Translations under genes and position numbers: made by a program
Part shown: piece after piece, positions 1-5,384 of the stretch
How positions within the stretch are numbered: the stretch's first letter is position 1
Layout: each line of letters begins with the position of its first letter
The notes under the pieces: model-generated
Databases searched by the model: none
Told to the model about the DNA's origin: nothing
Seen by the model: the letters and a program-made list of their open reading frames with translations, nothing else
Origin: an uncultured Acidobacteriota bacterium
GTDB taxonomy: Bacteria > Acidobacteriota > Terriglobia > Terriglobales > Acidobacteriaceae
Assembly (NCBI GenBank): GCA_903832475.1
Contig: CAILBQ010000162.1
Span: forward strand, 1-7,450
Reading direction: 5' to 3'
DNA: 7,450 nucleotides

Positions 1-827
1 AGCTGCAGGACGGCGGCGCGCCACTCGGTGCTGACGTTTTGAGAAAAGGAGAGCGGGCCTCGATTGTGAACCGTGTACCAGCCGGCGATGAGGGCGACCA
101 TCAGAGTGGAGAGGGCAGCCCAGCCGAGGTCGATCTCGGTGAGGACCAGAATGAGGAAGGGATAGACGAGGAACATCAGCGGGACGCGAGTCTGGCCGAA
201 GACTAGCAGGGTGACGGCCAGCACGAGGACGAGCACAAACCATCGACGGCGCAGGAGGTGGGAATTGCGCATGCGGCTTTGCAGGATGGCGCAGATGGTG
301 GGAGTGACGACGGCAATGCCGAGGCCGTCGCCGACTGCCCAGCCGACCAGGGTGCTGACAAAGTCGGAGTGGTGCAGCTCCTGCATGGTGATGGCAAAGA
401 TTGTTCCTGAGACGGCGGGTGCGAGAACGCAGGCGTAGCCGACGAAGCGCATGAGATAGCGAGCGTCTGTGAAGGTCGGAAGCTCGGTGGATTTGCGTTT
501 CAGGAGAACGGCACCGATGAGCAATTCGACGGTATTGAGAATGTTGAAGAGCAGGCTCATGGCGACAGATTCGCGAATCAGCGTGCTGCCGACGAAGAGG
601 GCGCTGAAGGCAACGACGACGTAGACAGGCCATCGCCAGCGGGGCACCAGGAGCAGGAAGGCGAGGATCAATCCGTTGGCAAGCCAGATGATGTTTTCGC
701 CGCTGGAGGTGCGATCGAACTTACCGACACAGACGATGGAGAGGGTGACGGTGAGGAACATGCTGGCAAGGCGCAGCTCGAATGCATGCCGACGCCACCA
801 CCGTTTCCTCAATGCAACGATCGCCAC
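1..827 (-). CDS. MASE1-domain membrane sensor protein, N-terminal part (runs off left edge)
   Basis: The reverse strand is open from a GTG at 827 to the window edge, giving 275 codons without a stop. The product is strongly hydrophobic, with roughly eight to nine membrane segments (about residues 22-36, 47-63, 66-84, 90-110, 124-149, 157-183, 196-210, 215-232 and 234-251). It matches the MASE1 pattern I recognise: ENIIWLANGLILAFLL at 44-59, VPRWRWPVY at 61-69, an N-x-x-E-LLIGA stretch near 98-106, LAPAVSGT at 135-142 and WAVGDGLGIAVVTP at 163-176. MASE1 is an integral-membrane sensory domain found at the N terminus of histidine kinases, diguanylate cyclases and related signalling proteins; the signal is generally unknown. 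The output domain would lie left of base 1, so its class cannot be told. The GTG was chosen because GAGG lies 5 bases upstream; an in-frame TAG about 45 bases further up limits any extension. A TTG six codons in is the alternative. Codons are rich in C-ending forms, typical of an expressed gene here. Confidence 0.85.
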   Translation of the reverse strand, partial: MAIVALRKRWWRRHAFELRLASMFLTVTLSIVCVGKFDRTSSGENIIWLANGLILAFLLLVPRWRWPVYVVVAFSALFVGSTLIRESVAMSLLFNILNTVELLIGAVLLKRKSTELPTFTDARYLMRFVGYACVLAPAVSGTIFAITMQELHHSDFVSTLVGWAVGDGLGIAVVTPTICAILQSRMRNSHLLRRRWFVLVLVLAVTLLVFGQTRVPLMFLVYPFLILVLTEIDLGWAALSTLMVALIAGWYTVHNRGPLSFSQNVSTEWRAAVLQ

Positions 828-857
828 AAAATCCTCAGTTCCCGGTCCCGTGAGAAG

Positions 858-886
858 TATGTACTCAATCTATCGGTTCAAATCAA
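858..886 (-). promoter_or_regulatory. possible promoter for the MASE1 gene
   Basis: On the reverse strand TTGATT (886-881) is followed after 17 bases by TACATA (863-858). It would place a transcript start about 24 bases before the GTG at 827. The match to the sigma-70 consensus is partial (4/6 and 3/6), so this is weak. The 230-base spacer 828-1057 holds nothing else I can support: no U-tract terminator after the lipoprotein gene and no small ORF with coding character. Confidence 0.22.
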
Positions 887-1057
887 GCTTTGGTTCAACG
901 AAACGAGATTCCGAAGTTTACAGCGTTCTTTTCTTGCCACCGATGTCGGTTTGCGAACAATTTGGGCCGATCGGTGAAGAGATTGCCGACCCTGCGATCC
1001 GCCTGGAGAGGGGAAGAAGGCCGGCCTGATTCTGCTGGTGTGCGGGCGCACGATTTG

Positions 1058-1423
1058 CTACCGGCCGGGCTGCAAATTCTGCTGGAATTGGGCCTTGCCT
1101 GCGGGTAGCAGCTGGATGGTGATCTGGCCTTGCTGGTGTTCGTTGAGGGCAAGTCCCGTGGCGTGGCTGGTCTTGCCGTCTGTGGAGGTGTATTCGACCT
1201 TGACGGGTCCGCTGCCGCGCACCTGAAAGCGGTAATGCATGGATGCGCCGGGAGCGAGCAGGTTGGTTCCGAAACTGGCGGTGGGATAGTCGACCTCCAG
1301 CTCGTGGATGGTCTGCCCGGTGTTGTTGATGACGTCTGCCTGAATCCAATAGCTTTTGCAGGCGGCGAGGGAAAGGGTGACCAGGGCGGCCAGACTGATG
1401 CGGGCAAAACGGAGTTTTTTCAT
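1058..1423 (-). CDS. small lipoprotein, uncharacterised, translationally coupled to lpxD
   Basis: This 121-residue protein starts MKKLRFAR, has a hydrophobic stretch at 9-21 and a lipobox L-A-A-C with Cys22, so it should be a lipoprotein cleaved by signal peptidase II with a mature part of about 100 residues. K23-S24 follow the Cys; there is no Asp at +2, so under the E. coli Lol rule it would go to the outer membrane (inference). The mature part alternates short beta-type stretches (IQADVINNTG, IHELEVDYP, MHYRFQVRGSGPVKVEY, GQITIQLLP), which suggests a small beta-sandwich. I recognise the style (LEVDYPxASFG, RGSGPxKVEYT) as a recurrent uncharacterised acidobacterial lipoprotein, but know no function. 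Its ATG overlaps the lpxD TGA as ATGA (1423-1420), and an AGGA lies about 14 bases upstream within lpxD. This points to translational coupling and hence to co-expression with lipid A synthesis. A longer in-frame reading upstream would run antiparallel through lpxD in another frame and is not real. Confidence 0.8.
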   Translation of the reverse strand: MKKLRFARISLAALVTLSLAACKSYWIQADVINNTGQTIHELEVDYPTASFGTNLLAPGASMHYRFQVRGSGPVKVEYTSTDGKTSHATGLALNEHQQGQITIQLLPAGKAQFQQNLQPGR

Positions 1424-2487
1424 GGCCGGTGTTCTTCCTGGGGAGGTTCGGGGGCAGAGGATGCTGAAGGGTTGGATGGCTGGGGGCGGAGAAGTTTTTC
1501 GAGGGCGTGGAGCCGGCGCAGGATTTCCGGAAGGCGCTGGAAGGCGGTGACGGCGCGCAACCAGGTGCGGTTGTCGAAGGCGGGTGATCCGGAGAGCATT
1601 TTTCCGGCGGGGACGTCGTGGGAAACGCCGGCCTGGGCGGTGAGAATGACGCCGTCGCCGAGCGTGCAATGGCCTGCTACCCCGGCTTGCCCGGCGAGAA
1701 TAGCGTTGGCACCGACGACGGAAGAGCCGGCGAGACCGGCCTGGGCGCAGACGAGAGTGTTTTCGCCGACGCGGGAGCCGTGGCCGATCTGGACGAGGTT
1801 GTCGATTTTGGCGCCGTCGGCAATTTCGGTGGTTCCGACGGTGGCGCGGTCGACGCAGGCGTTGGCCTGGATGTCGACGTGGTTTCCGATTTGGACCGGA
1901 CCCGATTGGGGAATTTTTCGCCAGCGTCCGGAGGCGTCCTTGGCGAATCCGAATCCGTCGGAGCCGACGATGGCGCCGTTTTCCAAGGTGACGTGGTTGC
2001 CGAGGATGCATGCTTCGCGGACGACGGCATGAGCGTGAGCGAAGAAATGGTCACCGACCTGGACACCGGGGTAGAGGACGACATGGGGCAGGATGGTGGC
2101 GAAGTCCCCGACGCGGACATCGGGTCCGATGACGGCGTAGGCGCCAATGTGGGCATTTTTCCCAATTTGGGAAGATGCGTCGATTACGGCGGTGGGGTGG
2201 ATGCCGGGGGCGTATCGGGGAGGCTGGTAGAAGAAACCGAGGGCCTGGGAGAAGGCGAAATACGGATTGGCCAGGCGGAGGGTGGCGGCGGGGATTTCTG
2301 GAAAATCGGGTGAAACGAGGACGGCGGCGGCGCGGGTGGTGCGGGCCAGGGATGCATATTTGGGGTTGGCGACGAAGGTGACCGATTGCGGGCCGGCGTC
2401 TTCGATACCCCGCACCTCGGTGACTTCGAGGTCGCCGTCGCCTCGCAGTTCGGCTCCCAGCCGATCGGCCAACTCTGCCAGTTTCAT
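1420..2487 (-). CDS. lpxD: UDP-3-O-(3-hydroxyacyl)glucosamine N-acyltransferase LpxD
   Basis: LpxD transfers a 3-hydroxyacyl chain from acyl carrier protein to the 2-amino group of UDP-3-O-acyl-glucosamine, the third step of lipid A synthesis, in the cytoplasm. The 355-residue length is normal for the family. Residues 1-95 form the N-terminal uridine-binding domain (MKLAELADRLGAEL start, VTFVANPKYA at 36-45). From about 96 the protein is a left-handed beta-helix of hexapeptide repeats (IHPTAVID, IGKNAHIGAYAVIG, VGDHFFAHAHAVV, LGDGVILTAQAGV). His236 in KIDNLVQIGHGSRVG matches the catalytic His239 of the E. coli enzyme, and His273 lies at the same 37-residue spacing as E. coli His276. The GSDGFGFA segment at 175-182 is also typical. 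The C terminus (about 310-334) is an amphipathic helix, followed by a Pro/Ser/Glu tail. The ATG at 2487 has no clear ribosome binding site. The upstream gene ends 63 bases away on the same strand, and the next gene overlaps by 4 bases. Confidence 0.97.
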   Translation of the reverse strand: MKLAELADRLGAELRGDGDLEVTEVRGIEDAGPQSVTFVANPKYASLARTTRAAAVLVSPDFPEIPAATLRLANPYFAFSQALGFFYQPPRYAPGIHPTAVIDASSQIGKNAHIGAYAVIGPDVRVGDFATILPHVVLYPGVQVGDHFFAHAHAVVREACILGNHVTLENGAIVGSDGFGFAKDASGRWRKIPQSGPVQIGNHVDIQANACVDRATVGTTEIADGAKIDNLVQIGHGSRVGENTLVCAQAGLAGSSVVGANAILAGQAGVAGHCTLGDGVILTAQAGVSHDVPAGKMLSGSPAFDNRTWLRAVTAFQRLPEILRRLHALEKLLRPQPSNPSASSAPEPPQEEHRP

Positions 2488-2494
2488 GGATGCG

Positions 2495-2500
2495 ATTGTA
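2495..2500 (-). promoter_or_regulatory. possible -10 element of a leaderless lpxD transcript
   Basis: On the reverse strand TACAAT (5/6 to TATAAT) sits exactly 7 bases before the lpxD ATG at 2487, so a transcript would start at or next to the start codon. This fits the lack of a Shine-Dalgarno sequence before lpxD. No good -35 hexamer is seen at 16-18 bases, so the call is tentative. Confidence 0.25.
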
Positions 2501-2550
2501 AAGGAAGGGGATTGGGAGCGCTGTGCGTTTGGTTGCCAGCCTTGAGTCGT

Positions 2551-3129
2551 TCAGGATTCCAAAACGGGATCGTGCGTTTTCTCGCTGTCCAAGAGATTTG
2601 CCGCCGCAAAGAGGTCTGGCTGCGACTCGGTGCGGTTTTTCTCCGCGGGGGCGCTGCGGGAGGTCGATGCGATCACGGCCAGGACGGTGAGGTCGCGGAT
2701 GGCGGTACGCGGGATGAAGATGCGCTGGGTATTGGATCGGGTGTCGGGCGGGGTCAGAAGCAATCCAGAAGGGTTGAGCAGGGATCGGTCGTTGGCGGCG
2801 ATGCCTTCCATGCCGTCTCCGTCCTTCAGCAAGAGGCGAAGCCAGAGGCCGGTCATGCGGGGCCGACTAGGGAATCGCCGGCGGAGAAGCCGTTCCGGGC
2901 TGTCGGCATCGGCGCCGGAATTGGCGGTGGCGACGAATTCGCGAACGTAGCAGACCCACTTGATGCTGACCCAGTCGATCCGGGAGAGCTTGCCGGAGAG
3001 GTCGAGGAGTTCGAGATCCGGGGCCTCTTCGCTGAAGCTGGTGTCGGCGTACCCAGCGCACCAATCCCGGCTGAATTTTCGAACGATCACGGGCTTACGC
3101 GACGCACTCACTGCCTTGGATTGTCGCAT
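2551..3129 (-). CDS. uncharacterised two-module protein upstream of lpxD
   Basis: The product is 192 residues, has no signal peptide and is probably cytoplasmic. I do not know its function. Two segments look like copies of one module. The first, residues 12-65, runs PVIVRKF, then a gap, then LELLDLSGKLSRIDWVSI and VCYVREF. The second, 95-153, runs LWLRLLLKDGDGMEGI, then GLLLTPPDT, then QRIFIPRTAIRDLTVLAVI. In both, a strand with basic residues is followed by a turn with G-Y or G-I, a strand ending in D, and an I-x-(W/P)-x-x-I...V strand, which suggests a small beta-barrel pair. The style (LTPPDxRSNTQRIF(I/V)PR) is one I associate with acidobacterial hypothetical proteins. The tail (154-192) is polar and contains QPDLF at 170-174, resembling a sliding-clamp binding motif. 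The Met at 3129 was chosen because the 38 residues of the longer in-frame reading (to 3243) are unlike the rest and cover the likely promoter region; no good ribosome binding site marks either start. It precedes lpxD by 63 bases on the same strand. Confidence 0.7.
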   Translation of the reverse strand: MRQSKAVSASRKPVIVRKFSRDWCAGYADTSFSEEAPDLELLDLSGKLSRIDWVSIKWVCYVREFVATANSGADADSPERLLRRRFPSRPRMTGLWLRLLLKDGDGMEGIAANDRSLLNPSGLLLTPPDTRSNTQRIFIPRTAIRDLTVLAVIASTSRSAPAEKNRTESQPDLFAAANLLDSEKTHDPVLES

Positions 3130-3299
3130 GTGGGCAGCTTTGCGACCGTGGCATGGCCGTTGTGGAGTAGCCAAGCTGGTTACGGTGTGATAAGTTACTT
3201 TGGTTGCAAGACGGCTGACAATCTTTTGTAAGCATTGACGCATCAGTTAGTTGGCACCAACAAGGCGGTTTTTCAAACCGCAGGAGCAGTGAAAGAAGC
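3130..3299. promoter_or_regulatory. divergent intergenic region between the lpxD cluster and the nucleotidyltransferase-like gene
   Basis: This 170-base stretch is richer in A and T than the flanking genes and must carry promoters for both directions. For the minus direction a candidate is TTGTCA, an 18-base gap and TAACTT, around 3196-3225; it is weak. For the plus direction TTGACG (3235-3240) could be a -35, but no matching -10 is clear. A short dyad GTTGG-CA-CCAAC (3250-3261) and the hairpin at 3265-3281 lie just before the plus-strand gene. Confidence 0.4.
3265..3281 (+). promoter_or_regulatory. perfect hairpin just before the ribosome binding site
   Basis: GCGGTTT-TTC-AAACCGC forms a perfect 7-base-pair stem with a 3-base loop. 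It directly abuts AGGAG (3282-3286), the best Shine-Dalgarno match before the ATG at 3300, although at 13 bases that spacing is long. A hairpin touching the ribosome site could tune initiation of the 649-residue protein; this role is inference. There is no U-tract after it, so it is not a standard terminator. Confidence 0.4.
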
Positions 3300-5249
3300 A
3301 TGCCTGATTACATTTATTTGCTGGAAAACCGACTGTCCGTCGCCCAGCAAAATGCTTTGCGGACCGTGCGGGATTTGGCCCGTGAAGCGCAGATGACAGT
3401 TTTTCTGACCGGAGATGCCGTTCGCGACCTTACCTGTGGAAATCCGGTGCGTGATTTGGAAGTGGTTGTCAATGGGAATGCCCTCTCCCTAAAGGCGGCG
3501 GTTGCCGGCGCGGGAGGGAAGATCTGGGGAGAAGACGCAGAGTCAAGGGCGCTTTACCTATGCTTTGCCGGTCAGGTCCGGCTCGATGTGCTGAGCGCGC
3601 GACGAATCGAGTGGGTCAAGCCAGGCAAACCCACCTATCACTGGACCAACATTCAGGAAGATTTGCGGTCTCGCGACTTTACCGTGAACGCGATGGCGAT
3701 TTCGCTGAATGAAGGGTCTTACGGCCTGCTGATGGATCCGGCGAACGGGGTGGCGGACATTGAGGCGCGATTGCTGCGGCTAGTCTCCAATTACGGATTT
3801 CTGGACAACCCTGCGTTATTGATTCGGGCCACCCGGCTGAAGGCGCGGCTGGGATTTACGCTCGAAGACCGGACGCAGACGCGATACGAAAACGCCAAGG
3901 GCGACGAGATGATCGAGCACCTGTCGCCGCACGAGCGGAGCTTTGAGCTGGAGCAGATCGGCCACGAAGATGAACCGATCAAGGTGTTGCACGCCCACGA
4001 GGAAGAGGGCTGGATGGGGCACCTGTTTGCTCCCTGGACGGCGGCGAAGGCGGATGTCGACAAGCTGACGGCGCTGCACGATTTGTCGATTGAGTTGCAG
4101 GTGCAGGGCGTGCATCCGGAGGTGTCCGCGGCGCAGATGCAGTTGTTGACGGCGAAGATGGCGGCGAAGGATGTTGCGGAGCTGAAAAGCCTGATGCTGC
4201 GGCCCGGGTTTGTGGAGGAGTGGAACCAGCTCGATGCGCGGGCTGCGGAGTTCGCGAAGATTCTGCTGTCGAAGGATAATGCTGCGCCCTCGGCGACGTA
4301 CACGCTGTTTACGACGTATCCGGCGGAAGCGGTGCTTTGGCTGGGATTCACCACCAAGCAGGCGGCGGTGAAGGAGAAGTTTGAGAATTTTCTGAAGGTG
4401 TGGCCGCAGGCGCGGCAGAAGGTTCCTTTCGAATTGATGCTGGAGATGCGCATCACACCGGAACTGCCTGGATATCAGGACCTGGTGAAAACCATTTTCC
4501 TGCAGTTGATTGACGGAGGCTTGACGACACAAGAGGAAATGAAGGCGCTGCTGGAGCCGCATTCGCCTCCGGCTCCTCCTCCGCCGGTCACCATCAAGCG
4601 GACGCGGGCCAAGAAGGGTGCGGATGCGAAGGCCAAGGCGCGCCTGGACGACGAAGATGAAGACGCGGACGATCTGGGAACCGGAGATGACGACGAGGAT
4701 GAGGACGATGAAGAGATCGAAGGTCTCGATCTAGGTTCTGACGACCTCGATCTGTCGCTTGGGCTGGATGACTCGCGCGCGCCGCTGATTTCGCCGGATG
4801 GGGAAGAGGATGACGTCTTTGCGCGCGATTCGGTCAGCGACGATGACATCGACCTGGATGGAGACAGCGAGTCGGATGGCGGCGACGAGGGCGACGAGGA
4901 AGATCGTCCTGCGAGTCCGGGGCGGAAGCGAGGCGGGAAGTCTGCACGGTCGGAGTCGAAGTACGATCAGTCGACGGCGGCGGGCGCGGGTTTGAAAGCC
5001 CTGGCCTACGAGCTTGACCTTGAGGAGCCGAGCGACCCGGCGGACCTGGACGAATCGGACCCGATTGTCGACCTGGAAAGTCCGGAAGAAGAGCACCGCG
5101 CGCCGCGTGCGGCGAAAAGCGCGCCCCCGGCCAAGAAGGCGGCCGCAAAGGCTGCTCCGGCCAAGAGTGCCAAGGCGGTACCCGCCAAGAGCGCCAAGGC
5201 TGCTCCCGTGAAGGCAGCCGCCGCCAAGAAGGGCGCCAAGAAGAAGTAG
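3300..5249 (+). CDS. divergent tRNA nucleotidyltransferase/poly(A) polymerase-family protein with acidic and Lys/Ala-rich tail
   Basis: The product has 649 residues; bacterial members of this family are usually about 400-500. Residues 30-160 match the class II nucleotidyltransferase head: VFLTGDAVRDLTCGNPVRDLEV (34-55; broken here as VFLTGDAVRD plus LTCGNPVRDLEV) is motif A, RSRDFTVNAMA (123-133) motif B, and DPANGVADIEARLLR (146-160) motif C. Residues 169-179, DNPALLIRATR, sit where EDPLRxLRAxR (motif D) is expected. Departures are clear: GG becomes GD, DxD becomes DLE (D52, E54), RRD becomes SRD, and the ED..R residues that recognise the incoming base become DN..L. Residues about 200-418 are helical, ending in a PELPGYQDLVKTIF...GGLTTQEEM stretch like the C-terminal end of the family. 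After a Pro-rich linker (420-430) come a basic patch (431-448), an Asp/Glu-rich block (449-537), a mixed region, and a Lys/Ala/Pro tail (597-649) like histone H1 tails. Family membership is secure; CCA addition, poly(A) addition or a non-catalytic RNA role cannot be decided. It is divergent from the lpxD cluster, and a strong hairpin follows its stop. Confidence 0.85.
   Translation: MPDYIYLLENRLSVAQQNALRTVRDLAREAQMTVFLTGDAVRDLTCGNPVRDLEVVVNGNALSLKAAVAGAGGKIWGEDAESRALYLCFAGQVRLDVLSARRIEWVKPGKPTYHWTNIQEDLRSRDFTVNAMAISLNEGSYGLLMDPANGVADIEARLLRLVSNYGFLDNPALLIRATRLKARLGFTLEDRTQTRYENAKGDEMIEHLSPHERSFELEQIGHEDEPIKVLHAHEEEGWMGHLFAPWTAAKADVDKLTALHDLSIELQVQGVHPEVSAAQMQLLTAKMAAKDVAELKSLMLRPGFVEEWNQLDARAAEFAKILLSKDNAAPSATYTLFTTYPAEAVLWLGFTTKQAAVKEKFENFLKVWPQARQKVPFELMLEMRITPELPGYQDLVKTIFLQLIDGGLTTQEEMKALLEPHSPPAPPPPVTIKRTRAKKGADAKAKARLDDEDEDADDLGTGDDDEDEDDEEIEGLDLGSDDLDLSLGLDDSRAPLISPDGEEDDVFARDSVSDDDIDLDGDSESDGGDEGDEEDRPASPGRKRGGKSARSESKYDQSTAAGAGLKALAYELDLEEPSDPADLDESDPIVDLESPEEEHRAPRAAKSAPPAKKAAAKAAPAKSAKAVPAKSAKAAPVKAAAAKKGAKKK
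5157..5204 (+). repeat. two 24-base in-frame repeats coding PAKSAKA(V/A)
   Basis: Residues 620-627 and 628-635 of the preceding protein are near-identical octapeptides (PAKSAKAV, PAKSAKAA), with a third partial copy PVKAA. The DNA copies (5157-5180, 5181-5204) differ mainly at third codon positions, so the repeat is kept at protein level. It forms part of the Lys/Ala-rich tail. Confidence 0.7.
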
Positions 5250-5258
5250 CCCGATCGC

Positions 5259-5291
5259 GCCGGCTCCACTCCACGCTTGGAGTGAGCCGGC
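5259..5291 (+). terminator. strong hairpin after the nucleotidyltransferase-like gene, no U-tract
   Basis: GCCGGCTC-C-ACTCCA (5259-5273) pairs with TGGAGTGAGCCGGC (5278-5291): 14 base pairs with one bulged C and a CGCT loop. It starts 9 bases after the TAG. The bases that follow (CGTCCTACCG) are not a U-tract, so it may act as a 3'-end stabiliser or a weak terminator rather than a classical intrinsic one. It could also be a copy of a dispersed palindromic repeat. Confidence 0.55.
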
Positions 5292-5370
5292 CGTCCTACC
5301 GCGCTTGCAGAGATTGCGGGCCAATTTTCAGAGCGCCGTGCTATGTTCAGGAATCCCCCCGATCATGGCT

Positions 5371-5375
5371 GGAGG
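5371..5375 (+). promoter_or_regulatory. ribosome binding site deciding the start of the phospholipase B-like gene
   Basis: GGAGG lies 9 bases before an in-frame GTG at 5385. Neither the earlier in-frame ATG (5343) nor the later one (5427) has a comparable site, so GTG is favoured. Confidence 0.5.
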
Positions 5376-5384
5376 TTCCTCTTC

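Noticed and set aside
676..1029. Plus-strand frame of 117 codons
   Set aside because: Its first part is antisense to the MASE1 gene and its remainder covers the intergenic spacer; no recognisable motif and no good ribosome site.
1130..2313. Long plus-strand frames (1130-2032 and 1618-2313), the second rich in Asp and Gly like calcium-binding repeats
   Set aside because: They lie antisense to lpxD, and the periodic composition mirrors the hexapeptide repeats of LpxD on the other strand. LpxD is identified with certainty.
2386..3231. Plus-strand frame of 281 codons opposite the two-module protein
   Set aside because: It also overlaps the lpxD start region and shows low-complexity Gly/Glu/Val composition, whereas the minus frame has recognisable repeated modules.
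3130..3243. 38-residue N-terminal extension of the two-module protein
   Set aside because: The extension lies in A/T-richer DNA, has no ribosome site and is unlike the rest of the protein; it would also remove the room for a promoter.
4644..4910. Repetitive GA-rich DNA that could be taken for a tandem repeat or CRISPR-like array
   Set aside because: No constant repeat unit with unique spacers; it is simply runs of Asp and Glu codons in frame.
4475..5324. Ser-rich and Arg-rich minus-strand frames (4475-4849, 4731-5324)
   Set aside because: They are the complement of the GAY/GAR codons of the acidic block and the Lys/Ala codons of the tail in the plus-strand gene.
5343..5384. ATG at 5343 as start of the phospholipase B-like gene
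   Set aside because: It has no ribosome binding site and would put 31 residues before the hydrophobic segment; the GTG at 5385 has GGAGG at 9 bases.
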